Below, one piece after another: positions 9,154-17,526 of a stretch of DNA of 26,124 nt. Every line of letters starts with the position of its first letter. Positions within the stretch are counted from its first letter, which is position 1. Made by a program: the position numbers and the translations under genes. Under the pieces are notes generated by a model. The model searched no databases. It had not been told where the DNA came from and was given only the letters and a program-made list of their open reading frames with translations. Source of the DNA: Moraxella lacunata (GTDB lineage: Bacteria > Pseudomonadota > Gammaproteobacteria > Pseudomonadales > Moraxellaceae). Location of the stretch: the NCBI RefSeq assembly GCF_002027545.1, contig NZ_MXAN01000011.1, positions 1 through 26,124 of the forward strand, in the 5' to 3' direction.

Positions 9154-9228
9154 GATTAGTTAATTTTTATTTATAACTATTTTTTATAGTTGTGGGTTTT
9201 GTTTATTCATTTATAGGAAAAGATAATC

Positions 9229-10458
9229 ATGCCGATGAGTCGCATAAAATCCTTTTTTGAGCTAGAAGCAGCCGGGGGCATCGTCCTTGCCTTTGCTGCT
9301 GTGCTTGCCATGATAGTCGCCAACTCGCCATTATACGAGCTGTACAACGCCTTTATTCACGCCCCTGTGGTGGTGCAGATTGGTCAGTTTGAGATTGCCA
9401 AAGATGCTCATCATTGGATTAATGACGGTCTGATGGCAGTCTTTTTCTTTTTGGTGGGACTTGAGCTAAAGCGTGAAGCCCTAATCGGCGAGCTGTCAGA
9501 CATCAAACAAATCGTCCTGCCTGCCATCTGTGCCATCGGTGGCATGGTCGCCCCTGCTTTGGTCTATTATGGGCTAAATCACGGTGACAGCGAAGCTCTA
9601 AAAGGCTGGGCAATCCCTGCCGCCACAGACATCGCCTTTGCCATTGGCGTGCTTAGCTTGCTCGGCAACAAAGTCCCCAATGCCCTAAAAGTGTTTTTGG
9701 TATCCATCGCCATCTTTGATGACATCGGAGCGATTATCATCATTGCCTTATTCTACACGTCCGAGCTGTCGTTATTCTCACTGGGTGTGGCAGCGGTGTG
9801 CTTGCCATTTTTGTTCCTATTAAACCGCTTAAACGTCACCCGCCTAACACCCTACTTGCTCATCGGGGTCATCTTATGGGCTGCCATGTTAAAATCAGGC
9901 GTGCATGCGACCTTGGCAGGCGTGCTTTTGGCGTTTTTTATTCCTTTAAAAAATAATGCCGACCCCGAGCATTCACCCCTAGAAGAGCTAGAACACGACT
10001 TACATAACACCGTTGCCTTTGGTATCCTGCCCCTATTTGCCTTTGCCAATGCAGGCATTTCATTAGCTGGCACCAACATGGGCGAGCTCATGCATGGCGT
10101 GCCAATGGGTATCGCCCTAAGTCTGTTTATCGGTAAGCAGATTGGCGTGATGATTCCTGTGTTTTTGGTCGTCAAGTTAGGACTTGCCAAACTGCCCACA
10201 GGCACAACCTTTATGCAAATCTATGGCGTGTCCCTGCTTTGCGGTATCGGCTTTACCATGTCGCTCTTTATCTCAGGGCTTGCCTTTGGCGGTATTCCTG
10301 ATGATTATGACCCACGTTTGGGCATTATCTTGGGTTCGCTTATCTCGGGCATCGTGGGCTATCTTATCTTGCGTGCCAACATCAAGGACGCTGATCACCC
10401 CACACTCGCCAAAAACGACGAGATGTATCTGGGTGTTGGAGAACCGCCCAAACATTAG
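9229..10458 (+). CDS. nhaA: Na+/H+ antiporter NhaA
   Basis: Inner-membrane electrogenic antiporter that expels Na+ (or Li+) in exchange for H+, giving salt and alkaline pH tolerance. The 409 residues contain about 12 membrane segments. It opens with the typical [17 protein letters not shown]. The ion-binding residues are present: Asp134 in [10 protein letters not shown], and the Asp164-Asp165 pair in [21 protein letters not shown] near 71-83 is also a family signature. The start is ATG 9229 with AGGAAAA about ten bases upstream; ATG 9235 is a possible alternative. The stop codon TAG (10456-10458) lies inside the left end of a MITE-like element, so the extreme C-terminus may have been set by that insertion. 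Confidence 0.97.
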   Translation: MPMSRIKSFFELEAAGGIVLAFAAVLAMIVANSPLYELYNAFIHAPVVVQIGQFEIAKDAHHWINDGLMAVFFFLVGLELKREALIGELSDIKQIVLPAICAIGGMVAPALVYYGLNHGDSEALKGWAIPAATDIAFAIGVLSLLGNKVPNALKVFLVSIAIFDDIGAIIIIALFYTSELSLFSLGVAAVCLPFLFLLNRLNVTRLTPYLLIGVILWAAMLKSGVHATLAGVLLAFFIPLKNNADPEHSPLEELEHDLHNTVAFGILPLFAFANAGISLAGTNMGELMHGVPMGIALSLFIGKQIGVMIPVFLVVKLGLAKLPTGTTFMQIYGVSLLCGIGFTMSLFISGLAFGGIPDDYDPRLGIILGSLISGIVGYLILRANIKDADHPTLAKNDEMYLGVGEPPKH

Positions 10459-10585
10459 GGCATGCCTACCCTTTATAATACAATTTAAAATTTAGAAATA
10501 TTTTGGAAATAAACTACCTGTTTTTGCATGAAAAATGGCTAAATCTCATTTTTCATTGCAAATACAAAAGGCAGGCACACCCCAA
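10455..10585 (+). mobile_element. 131-bp MITE-like element, short type (copy 1)
   Basis: Bounded by imperfect 16-bp inverted ends, ttagggcatgcctacc (10455-10470) and ggcaggcacaccccaa (10570-10585), which pair at 12 of 16 positions. The interior closely matches the copy at 12064-12194, which has exactly the same length; both contain the stretch gcatgaaaaatggctaaatc. It encodes nothing. The ends resemble those of the longer elements at 11224-11510 and 24901-25195, so it looks like an internally deleted relative moved by a transposase in trans. Confidence 0.75.
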
Positions 10586-10598
10586 TCACACCAAAAAC

Positions 10599-10625
10599 AA
10601 AAAGCGGGCAACATGTCCGCTTTTT
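10599..10625 (+). terminator. Intrinsic terminator after nhaA
   Basis: The stem aaaaagcggg (10599-10608) pairs with tccgcttttt (10616-10625), with one G-U at the loop end and a 7-base loop, ending in a T-run. It lies beyond the MITE-like element, so nhaA transcripts would carry that element in their 3' end. Confidence 0.8.
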
Positions 10626-10726
10626 GTCATCCGCTCTTTTCATTTACCTGTGTTTGTCATACAATAAACCAGCTTCATCATCCACCAGTGCCATTATTAT
10701 CATCCCCATGATTTAAGGAAACTTCC

Positions 10727-11059
10727 ATGTCTTATCGCACCGTCCTTGATTTGGCATCCGCCTTGTCTGATACGGACAAACTAAAACTGGCTCATCATCT
10801 GCTTGGGCAACTCATGCTCTCCCCGAGTCCATCATCTGCTCCTACCGACAAACTGCCACCATCTGCCGATTATGATTATTGTTTGGAGCGGGTACTAAAA
10901 AGCAAGCCCAATCGCCTGCCTGCCCTACGGACGTTTTTGGAAGCGATTGTTAGCTTTCGGGGCGGTCAAAGTGCTGACATTGATGACATCATCAAGCGTT
11001 TAGAGCTTAACAACATCATCAAAAAAGACGGCGATAACGTGGTGTATTTGGTTGATTAG
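10727..11059 (+). CDS. Small unknown protein, possibly with a C-terminal winged-helix-like region
   Basis: A 110-residue soluble protein that I do not recognise. It has a helical N-terminus (RTVLDLASALSDTDKLKLAH), a Ser/Pro-rich linker near 32-48, and a basic helical C-terminal part. There, KPNRLPALRTFLEAI and the run IDDIIKRLELNNIIKKDGDN leading to VVYL have the shape of a small winged-helix domain closing with a beta-hairpin; this is inference from pattern only. The start is well supported by TTTAAGGAAA nine bases upstream. There are no membrane segments and no cysteine pairs. Its stop codon TAG sits in ttaggacacaccc, which resembles a MITE end (16 of 21 bases match the left end at 10455). 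Confidence 0.7.
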   Translation: MSYRTVLDLASALSDTDKLKLAHHLLGQLMLSPSPSSAPTDKLPPSADYDYCLERVLKSKPNRLPALRTFLEAIVSFRGGQSADIDDIIKRLELNNIIKKDGDNVVYLVD

Positions 11060-11223
11060 GACACACCCACCTTTTATCACACCATTTTTTACGATAAAAG
11101 TTGTGTTAAAGTTTTTTACAAGTTTGCCATTATCTTGAAAAAAATTTGTTACACACGGCAATGGAATTTCATTTATAATAAGTGTATAATAAGTGCATCA
11201 TTTAAATGATAACTGATTTTATT
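11060..11223. other. Promoter-like spacer with an 11-bp tandem repeat and a 14-bp palindrome
   Basis: First part of the 478-bp gene-free stretch 11060-11537. It holds an exact tandem repeat, tataataagtg at 11174-11184 and 11185-11195; each copy contains a TATAAT box. It is followed by the perfect palindrome atcatttaaatgat (11197-11210). This looks like a promoter with an operator. The long MITE-like element at 11224-11510 now separates it from the lipoprotein gene at 11538. Confidence 0.45.
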
Positions 11224-11510
11224 TTAGGGTGTGCCTACCATTGATGGCATTTTTATAAAATAAGTTAAAAACTTAACATTTTAAATTAATTTTTGCATAA
11301 AAAATGGCTATCCAGCCACTTAAAATCATGTAAATTTTTAGATTTTAACTTAATTTTTTAAAATTAGATGATCGGATTGTTTTTCATAATAAAAACTTGT
11401 CTGATAGAAAACTCACAGCCTTTGTTTTTTTTCCTTGAAAAACGGGTGGCTCCCCTGCTTTTTTTAACAGATATTTTTCATTGCAAATATCAATATTCAG
11501 CACGCCCTAG
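11224..11510 (+). mobile_element. MITE-like element, long type (about 287 bp)
   Basis: Starts with ttagggtgtgcctacc (11224-11239) and ends with gcacgccctag (to 11510). Its sequence is recognisably the reverse complement of the element at 24901-25195: both share gcataaaaaatggctatc, a CTTGTCTGATAGAA stretch and a CCTTGAAAAACGGG stretch in the same order. There is no meaningful coding capacity. The TA at each border would suit a transposase that duplicates TA (IS630/mariner type), which is inference. It lies 27 bases upstream of the lipoprotein start codon, so it may influence that gene's transcription. Confidence 0.72.
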
Positions 11511-11537
11511 TGTTCTTTATCTTTTAAGGAGATTGTC

Positions 11538-11987
11538 ATGCAAAAATTATTGATTGCTACTGCGGTGGGCGCCTTGGTATTGACAGGCTGTGCCACAAAT
11601 AACAGCCAAACCGTCGATCAGCCCAAACCCCAAGAAATGCACGGCAAACACACCCACAAACATGGCAAAAAGCATCATCACGGCATCATACCAAGAACCT
11701 ATACCTGCGACCAAGATGCCAACATCGTTGCTAACTATAACCCTGACACCAAGCAAGCTCTGCTTAACATCACCGCCCCTAGCCTAAGCCTAAATGGTGC
11801 TGATGTCGAGCTAAGACGTGCCCCTTCTGCATCGGGCATGCTGTTTGTGAATGGCGTCAATCCCAATTCAAAATACGAATGGCACACCAAAAACAAATTT
11901 GGTGTGTTGGACATAACCACTGCTGATGGCACGGTGTACAGCCTAAAATGCGAAAGCACTCGCCCCATGCACAACCACGCCCACTGA
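11538..11987 (+). CDS. His-rich lipoprotein with MliC-like lysozyme-inhibitor domain
   Basis: A 149-residue lipoprotein. The signal peptide ends in the lipobox LVLTGC with the lipidated Cys18. Residues 34-48 form a His/Lys-rich segment (seven histidines), and the C-terminus ends MHNHAH, suggesting metal binding. The domain from about 54 to 139 has the look of MliC/PliC inhibitors of C-type lysozyme: YTCDQD at the first strand, the conserved SASG (in APSASGMLFVNG) on the inhibitory loop, YEWHTKNKFGVL where MliC proteins have a Trp-Lys-Gly stretch, and a final Cys138 that could pair with Cys57. If correct, it protects the periplasm from host lysozyme. The ribosome site AAGGAG is strong. The family assignment is by pattern, not search. 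Confidence 0.75.
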   Translation: MQKLLIATAVGALVLTGCATNNSQTVDQPKPQEMHGKHTHKHGKKHHHGIIPRTYTCDQDANIVANYNPDTKQALLNITAPSLSLNGADVELRRAPSASGMLFVNGVNPNSKYEWHTKNKFGVLDITTADGTVYSLKCESTRPMHNHAH

Positions 11988-12030
11988 TTTATAGATAAGT
12001 TGGCTTGTCTTAGCCAAATAAGGCTAAATA

Positions 12031-12057
12031 AAACGCATAAGCCATGCTTGTGCGTTT
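12031..12057 (+). terminator. Intrinsic terminator after the MliC-like gene
   Basis: The stem aaacgcataag (12031-12041) pairs with cttgtgcgttt (12047-12057), with a single G-U pair and the loop ccatg, followed by more Ts. It lies seven bases before the MITE-like element at 12064. Confidence 0.85.
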
Positions 12058-12063
12058 TTTTAA

Positions 12064-12194
12064 TCAAGACGTGTCTGCCCTTTATAACACTACTTACAAT
12101 ATAGAAATATTTTAGAAATAAACTAATCGTTTTTGCATGAAAAATGGCTAAATCTTGTTTTTCATTGCAAATACAAAAGGCAGGCACGCCCTAA
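12064..12194 (+). mobile_element. 131-bp MITE-like element, short type (copy 2)
   Basis: Same length, orientation and nearly the same interior as 10455-10585. The ends are tcaagacgtgtctgcc (12064-12079) and ggcaggcacgccctaa (12179-12194), which match in inverted order at 13 of 16 positions. The right end stops 20 bases before the start codon of the DUF2799 gene, so that gene's upstream region is largely the element. Confidence 0.77.
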
Positions 12195-12213
12195 TCATAA
12201 AAGGCAATCCGTC

Positions 12214-12687
12214 ATGAAACCTATCACAAAACCTATCATAAAAAAAGCATTCCTACTCATCGCCCTACCCGTGCTCGCACTCACAGGCTGTACCACGACC
12301 GCCACATTAAAACAAGCCGACTGCTCGTCCGCCAACTGGGAACAGGTAGGGCGTGCTGACGGTCTGCGTGGGGCAAGCAGTCAAGAGATATTACGCCACG
12401 CCAAAACCTGCCAAGGGCTTGCCACGCCTGACCGAGCGTTATGGGAGCAAGGTCGCCAAACAGGGCTAAAATCCTACTGCACCATAGACAACGCCTACAA
12501 CATGGGACGAATGGGCTACACCCTACAAGGCGTGTGCGATGTCGGCGACAGTAAGACCCTAGAAGAGCTACACCGTGCCAACATGATGGGCTTAGAGCAA
12601 CATCAGATGAGCGAACGCATGACTCGCATGCATTATGGTTATGGCGGTTGGTACGGCTATCCGTACCGTCCTTATTGGTGGTGGTAA
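12214..12687 (+). CDS. DUF2799 family lipoprotein
   Basis: A 157-residue predicted outer-membrane or periplasmic lipoprotein. The lipobox LALTGC puts the lipidated cysteine at residue 26. The mature part has the DUF2799 pattern: SANWEQVGRADGLRG, then CQGLATPDRALWEQGRQTGL with YC, then NAYNMGRMGYTLQGVC, a series of W/Y-G-x-x-DG-type repeats with spaced cysteines. The C-terminus is unusually aromatic (YGYGGWYGYPYRPYWWW). No biochemical role is established for the family. The start at ATG 12214 is chosen because it begins a proper signal peptide; an in-frame codon at 12133 lies inside the MITE-like element and would add 27 unlikely residues. Confidence 0.85.
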   Translation: MKPITKPIIKKAFLLIALPVLALTGCTTTATLKQADCSSANWEQVGRADGLRGASSQEILRHAKTCQGLATPDRALWEQGRQTGLKSYCTIDNAYNMGRMGYTLQGVCDVGDSKTLEELHRANMMGLEQHQMSERMTRMHYGYGGWYGYPYRPYWWW

Positions 12688-12726
12688 AGGCGATTTGGGT
12701 GGGTTTTAAAACGTCAATCCAGTAGC

Positions 12727-12743
12727 GGTGCGTGGTACACACC
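12727..12743. repeat. Short hairpin related to the repeat at 17569-17585
   Basis: ggtgcgtggtacacacc forms a near-palindrome (6 of 7 pairs) and matches ggtgcgtgatacgcacc at 17569-17585 in 15 of 17 bases. It is probably one arm of the same small repeat family. It lies in the spacer between two convergent genes. Confidence 0.4.
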
Positions 12744-12801
12744 TATGGTTACTCATGACAACATAGATAATGTAAAAGTATCCCTACACCTTTTTATTTG
12801 T

Positions 12802-13398
12802 CTATTTTTTCATGATAAGCTGGCAGGTGTAATTGGCACATTCTGCTTTTAATATGCCATGTCCTTGCAGCAGTTCTGCCCCAATCGCTTGCTCTGACAA
12901 CATCTGCTCCAACACCGCTTTGCCGTCATCGCCATATAAGGCGGTGGCTAGGGCATGGGCTTTTTGGGCGTGGGCGTGGCTTGCCTGCTTGATGGCATCG
13001 CTGTCTTTGGGGTGGGCGTAGTACCATGCCAGCTCAAAGATCTTATCCGACTCGATGACATATAGGGGCGGTTCGTGTCCTGATGTGTAGCTGTATTTGT
13101 CCGCCATAGCCCCATGAAAATCTAGGGCGTCCGACTTGGTGGCAGTGGGGGCTATCAGCGTCTTGGCACGCTCAAACCTGCCCTGCCCTGTCTCATCGAT
13201 GGCAGGATTTGCTTGCCAATTTGCCACGTCATAGACCACTTTTTCATAAACCTTTGGCTCGCCGTCATCTTGTACCACGTCCTTGTGCGTGGCGGGACGA
13301 AAAAACAACGCCAATGCCAAAGCACAGGCGATGATGACCGCCCAGATGATGGGGGTTTTAAAGGATTTTTTGGCAGGGGCAGAATTGGTGTCGGTCAT
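12802..13398 (-). CDS. Membrane-anchored protein of unknown function
   Basis: A 198-residue protein that I do not recognise. A short cytoplasmic N-terminus (residues 1-14, with KKSFK) precedes one membrane span at about 15-34 (TPIIWAVIIACALALALFF), leaving a periplasmic domain. That domain is mostly helical and Ala/His/Lys-rich in its second half (QASHAHAQKAHALATALYG), and ends with a closely spaced Cys187/Cys192 pair that could form a disulfide. It is divergent from aroE (129 bases between start codons), so the two may share a control region. The start ATG is the only one before the anchor; its ribosome site is poor. Confidence 0.75.
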   Translation of the reverse strand: MTDTNSAPAKKSFKTPIIWAVIIACALALALFFRPATHKDVVQDDGEPKVYEKVVYDVANWQANPAIDETGQGRFERAKTLIAPTATKSDALDFHGAMADKYSYTSGHEPPLYVIESDKIFELAWYYAHPKDSDAIKQASHAHAQKAHALATALYGDDGKAVLEQMLSEQAIGAELLQGHGILKAECANYTCQLIMKK

Positions 13399-13527
13399 GG
13401 CTGATATAAATGGTAAATGGTAAAATGGCTTGCGTTAGCCGTTAAATGGTGGGAAAATAATGGCGGTTATTGTAGCCGTTTTTGGGTCATTTTAACAGTT
13501 TTTATTGTAAATTCATCAGGACAAGAT

Positions 13528-14319
13528 ATGCACCATTTTATCGTCATCGGCAACCCCATTAGTCATTCCAAAAGCCCTGCCATTCACACCGCCTTTGCTC
13601 GTGAGGTGGGGCTTGACATCAGCTACAACCGCCAATTTTGCCCTGATGATTTTGATAGTTTTAAGGCGGTCGTCGAAGCCTTTTTTCATGGCGGTGGCGT
13701 GGGGGCGAATGTAACGTTGCCCTTTAAAGAAATGGCGTTTGACATTTGCCAAGATGTCGGCACATTAAGCGAATACGCCAAAAACGCAGGGGCAGTAAAC
13801 ACACTCGCCATAAAAGACGGAAAACTCTACGGCGACAACACGGACGGTCGGGGACTGGTGGCGGATTTGGTGGGGCGTGGCGTGGATTTGCACGGCAAAA
13901 AAGTCGTCATACTCGGGGCGGGTGGGGCGACTCGAGGGGCAATTTTACCGCTTATCCAAAGCGGTGCGGTGGTGTCGGTGTTTAATCGCACACTTGCCAA
14001 AGCCCAAACGCTCGCCCAAGATTTCGCCGTGCAGGGCATTACTATCAACGCCCATGGTTTAGACGAGCTGACAGGGCATTTTGATGTCATCATCAATGCC
14101 ACGTCCGCCACGACCACAGGGCAAAGTCTGGATTTGGGCGGTGTGTCGGTTGATGTGGCGTATGACATGATGTATGGCAAACCGTCTGCTTTTTTGGAGC
14201 ATTTTAGCACCGCCAAACAAATAGACGGCATGGGTATGCTTATTAATCAAGCTCGCTTATCGTTTGAGCTATGGACAGGTCGGGCGGTGGATTTGGATAA
14301 GGTGGTGCTGAATTTATAA
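13528..14319 (+). CDS. aroE: Shikimate dehydrogenase (NADP+)
   Basis: Reduces 3-dehydroshikimate to shikimate with NADPH, the fourth step of the shikimate route to chorismate and aromatic amino acids. The 263 residues are close to the usual 270. The shikimate site is NPISHSKSPAIH (9-20), NVTLPFKE with catalytic Lys67, and NTDGRGL with catalytic Asp106. The NADP site is GAGGATRGAI (130-139), with NRT at 153-155 as the adenosine-phosphate-binding motif. A final GMLINQARLSFELW supplies the conserved Gln. The start is ATG 13528 (AGGA seven bases before); upstream in-frame codons from 13417 lack these features. Confidence 0.97.
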   Translation: MHHFIVIGNPISHSKSPAIHTAFAREVGLDISYNRQFCPDDFDSFKAVVEAFFHGGGVGANVTLPFKEMAFDICQDVGTLSEYAKNAGAVNTLAIKDGKLYGDNTDGRGLVADLVGRGVDLHGKKVVILGAGGATRGAILPLIQSGAVVSVFNRTLAKAQTLAQDFAVQGITINAHGLDELTGHFDVIINATSATTTGQSLDLGGVSVDVAYDMMYGKPSAFLEHFSTAKQIDGMGMLINQARLSFELWTGRAVDLDKVVLNL

Positions 14320-14468
14320 TTTATTTTTATAAAAATAATTAAAATTTATGAAAAATAGTTATTTTTAACACAAAACCCCTAGCATAAATCGCAAAATAAG
14401 GTATAGTAGGGAAATGATGTTTTAACACATTTCCCCTTATCATATTTTTATCACAAAGGAGCTGTCTT

Positions 14469-16289
14469 ATGCTAACGTACAAAGCCCCCCTACGGGACAT
14501 CAAATTTCTCATCAATGAAGTCTTTGATTATCCAAGCCACTATAAAACCTTTGAGCATGGCAAAAATGCCGACAGCGAAACGGTTGGCATGATTTTAGAA
14601 GGTTTTGCCGACTTAGCCGAAAACGTCATCGCCCCCCTGTATCAGTCAGGCGATGCCGAAGGTTGTCATTTTAAGGACGGCGAAGTTACCACGCCCAAAG
14701 GCTTTAAAGAAGCCTACGAGCAGTTCGCCCAAGGGGGCTGGCAAGGCATTGCCTACCCTGAACAGTATGGCGGTATGGCTCTGCCAATGTCGCTCAATCT
14801 CATCAAATCAGAAATGCTTGGCACCGCCAACTGGTCATTTGCCATGTATCCAGGGCTATCGCTTGGGGCGGTCAATACCATTTTGGAGTACGGCACGACC
14901 GAGCAAAAAGACCTATACCTACCCAAGCTCGTTACTGGCGAGTGGTCTGGCACCATGTGTCTGACCGAAGCCCAATGCGGTACTGACCTAAACCAAATGA
15001 AAACGTCCGCCAAGCCCAACGATGATGGCACTTATGCCATTAACGGCTCTAAGATTTTCATCAGTGCTGGCGAGCATGACCTAACCGAGAACATCGTACA
15101 CATCGTATTGGCACGCCTGCCTGACGCCCCTGCTGGCACCTAAGGCATTTCGCTATTTATCGTACCAAAATTCTTGCTTGACAATGACGGCAACATGGGC
15201 GAGCGTAATGGCGTGAGCTGTGGCTCTATTGAGCATAAAATGGGTATTAGTGCGTCCGCCACGTGCGTGATTAACTTTGACAATGCCACAGGGTTCTTGA
15301 TTGGCGAGCCAAACAAAGGGTTAAAAGCGATGTTCACCTACATGAACACTGCCCGTGTCGGCACTGGCATTCAAGGCTTGGCTCACATGGAGCTTGCTTT
15401 CCAAAACTCACTGCCTTATGCCAAAGAACGCCGTTCTATGCGTGCCTTATCTGGCATCAAAGAGCCTGATAAGCCAGCTGATGCCATTCACTATCACGCC
15501 GATGTCCGCCGTCTGCTACTGACCCAAAAGGCATTTACCGAAGGGGCGAGAAGCATGATTTATCATGTTGGGCGTTATTCGGACAAATTGGCGGATGCAA
15601 CCGTGCGTGGCGACAAAAAAGAGATTGCACATTGGGAAGACAAAATGGGCTTTTTCACGCCTGTATTAAAAGGCTTTTTGACCGAAATCGCCCAAGAATC
15701 CGTGAAAAACGGCTTGCAAATCTTTGGCGGTCATGGCTACATCAAAGAATGGGGCATGGAACAAATCGCTCGTGATGCCCGTATCAGCACGCTATACGAA
15801 GGCACGACAGGCGTACAAGCCCTAGACTTACTCGGTCGTAAGGTGCTACTACAAGGCGGTGGCAAGGTCGTGCGTGACTACACCGCAGGTATCATGAAGT
15901 GGTGTGGCGACTATGCCCTTGACAAAGAGATGCGTAAATACGTTTGGGCATTGACCAAACTGTGTGCCGAATGGAACGTCCTAACTGGTCGCCTTGCCAT
16001 TACCGCCAAACGCAAAAACCGTGAGATTATCTCGGCAGCGTCTGAGGACTATCTCATGTACTCAGGCTATGTGATGATGGCGTACCACTGGGCGAGAATG
16101 GCGGCGATTGCCTTTGACAAGATGAAAAATGGTGGCGAACAACCCCGTGAGTTTTACCTTGCCAAGACCCAAACGGCAGAGTTTTATTTTGATAAAATCC
16201 TACCACGCACCAATGGGCTTGCCGACAGCATGACCGCCCCAAGTGAAGTGATGACCGATATGGACATCGAGCATTTTATCATTGATTAA
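14469..16289 (+). pseudogene. Acyl-CoA dehydrogenase interrupted by one in-frame TAA
   Basis: Encodes an FAD-dependent acyl-CoA dehydrogenase of the ~600-residue type with an extra C-terminal domain, which does the first oxidation of fatty-acid beta-oxidation. The frame is continuous from ATG 14469 (ribosome site AAAGGAG) to 16289, except codon 225, TAA at 15141-15143. Before it: WQGIAYPEQYGGMALP (91-106) and the FAD/substrate motif LTEAQCGTD (165-173). After it: GISLFIVPKFLLD resumes at once, with GGHGYIKEWG near 420 and the catalytic Glu444 in LYEGTTGVQALDL. Relatives usually read AGT-K-GISLF at this place, so AAA or AAG to TAA is likely. No ribosome site supports reinitiation. The 224-residue product would lack the catalytic Glu. 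It could be a true nonsense mutation or a sequence error. Confidence 0.9.
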
Positions 16290-16309
16290 TTATTAGTTTA
16301 AAAATCATC

Positions 16310-16339
16310 AAAAACCACTCATCAATTTGGGTGGTTTTT
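16310..16339 (+). terminator. Intrinsic terminator after the acyl-CoA dehydrogenase
   Basis: The stem aaaaaccactc (16310-16320) pairs with gggtggttttt (16329-16339), with one U-G pair and an 8-base loop. The T-run completes it. Confidence 0.87.
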
Positions 16340-16429
16340 GTTTGGCTTTATCAATCATGATTTACAAAAATATTCATGGCACTTTGTGGTAAAATTTGCC
16401 TTTTGCAAACCTTTTAATTAAACGACACT

Positions 16430-17338
16430 ATGACCGACATCAACCCATTACACCCCAACCCACAAGTCCCAACCACCCTAAACCCCAAACCCAACGACAT
16501 CATACCGCCCAAATCTGCCCACGTTGCCAAGCATGGCGACAAGCGTATCCTAAGAGTGGTATCTATTAATGTCAATGGATTAAGAGCATCCGAGAAAAAG
16601 GGCTTATTTGACTTTATCACAAAGTCGGACGCAGACGTGATATGTATGCAAGAGACACGGATAACCCATGAGCAGTGGACGGATAAGTTTAAGCCTGTGG
16701 GCTATCACGCTCATCTGTTCCCTGCCGAGCGAGCAGGGTATGCTGGCACAGCGATTTATAGCAAATTGCCCTTTATCCCAACGGACGGGCTGGGCTTTGA
16801 CATTGCCGACATGCAAGGGCGGTTTACTTGTGGGCAGTTTGACCTAAGCGAATGGGGTCTTGATACGCCTGTACACATTGCGTCTTTGTATTTGCCGTCT
16901 GGTTCATCAGGTGATGATGCTCAGGCTCGCAAAGATGAATTTTTGGAAAAATACAAAACCATATTAAAACGCTGGCGAGATGACAATAAATCCATCATCA
17001 TCTGTGGCGATTATAATATCGTGCATAAACGCATTGACATCAAAAACTGGTCGGGCAACCAAAAAGCATCTGGCTGTCTGCCCCATGAACGGGCGTGGCT
17101 TGACCATATTTATGATGAGCTTGGTTATGTGGATACATTTCGGATGGTGCGAGATGACAGCGACATCTATTCATGGTGGTCAAATCGTGGACAAGCCCGT
17201 GCCAAAAACGTGGGCTGGCGTATAGATTATCACGTCTGTTCACCCGACTGGATGGCTCGTACGCTGGGGGCATGGGTCTATCGTGATGCGTGGTATTCTG
17301 ACCACGCCCCTGTGGTTGTGGATTATGTGATTGGGTAG
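16430..17338 (+). CDS. xthA: Exodeoxyribonuclease III (AP endonuclease, XthA type)
   Basis: DNA repair enzyme of the exonuclease III / AP endonuclease family: cleaves 5' of abasic sites and trims 3' blocking groups, using Mg2+. The catalytic residues are visible: Asn47 (SINVNGLR), Glu75 (ICMQETRI), Tyr154 (SLYLPSG), Asp194 and Asn196 (ICGDYNIVH), and the final Asp291-His292 (YSDHAPVVVDY). YSWWSNRGQARAKNVGWRID is the DNA-binding stretch. At 302 residues it is longer than the common 260-270 because of a 38-residue, Pro/Asn-rich N-terminal extension. No other Met lies between this start and the first strand, so the extension is probably real. Single gene, following the terminator of the dehydrogenase. 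Confidence 0.95.
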   Translation: MTDINPLHPNPQVPTTLNPKPNDIIPPKSAHVAKHGDKRILRVVSINVNGLRASEKKGLFDFITKSDADVICMQETRITHEQWTDKFKPVGYHAHLFPAERAGYAGTAIYSKLPFIPTDGLGFDIADMQGRFTCGQFDLSEWGLDTPVHIASLYLPSGSSGDDAQARKDEFLEKYKTILKRWRDDNKSIIICGDYNIVHKRIDIKNWSGNQKASGCLPHERAWLDHIYDELGYVDTFRMVRDDSDIYSWWSNRGQARAKNVGWRIDYHVCSPDWMARTLGAWVYRDAWYSDHAPVVVDYVIG

Positions 17339-17526
17339 GTAGGTACATTGTTCAGTTAAGAATAAAAAATTGAGACAACGTTGGGGAAAATGATATTTGT
17401 CCCAATACGGCATTTGATTTGAGCGAATATTTTTACCCCCACATGTCAAATTTTATGTTTTAATTTTATATTATAGCAAATTAATACCAATTCACGCCAA
17501 CTCCATATTTTTTAATAAGGATTTTG

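Larger units (their letters stand above)
8393..9228. other. 836-bp AT-rich spacer between divergent genes, with an exact 14-bp inverted repeat
   Basis: The upstream region of both the autotransporter (minus) and nhaA (plus). Open frames within it have no ribosome sites and give low-complexity products, so I see no gene. The clearest structure is a perfect 14-bp inverted repeat, aatgtttgttggca (8860-8873) and tgccaacaaacatt (8884-8897), with a 10-base loop and no T-run after it. A weaker 8-bp hairpin, aaataaac (8717-8724) with gtttattt (8729-8736), precedes Ts. The region is long enough to have lost a gene or to hold an untranslated RNA, but neither can be demonstrated. Confidence 0.6.

Noticed and set aside
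12281..12742. Long minus-strand frame opposite the DUF2799 gene
   Set aside because: Lies antisense to a convincing lipoprotein gene with signal peptide; no start signals and no family resemblance.
15174..16289. A separate gene for the second part of the acyl-CoA dehydrogenase
   Set aside because: The frame is continuous with the upstream part except for one TAA, and there is no ribosome site at the possible starts.
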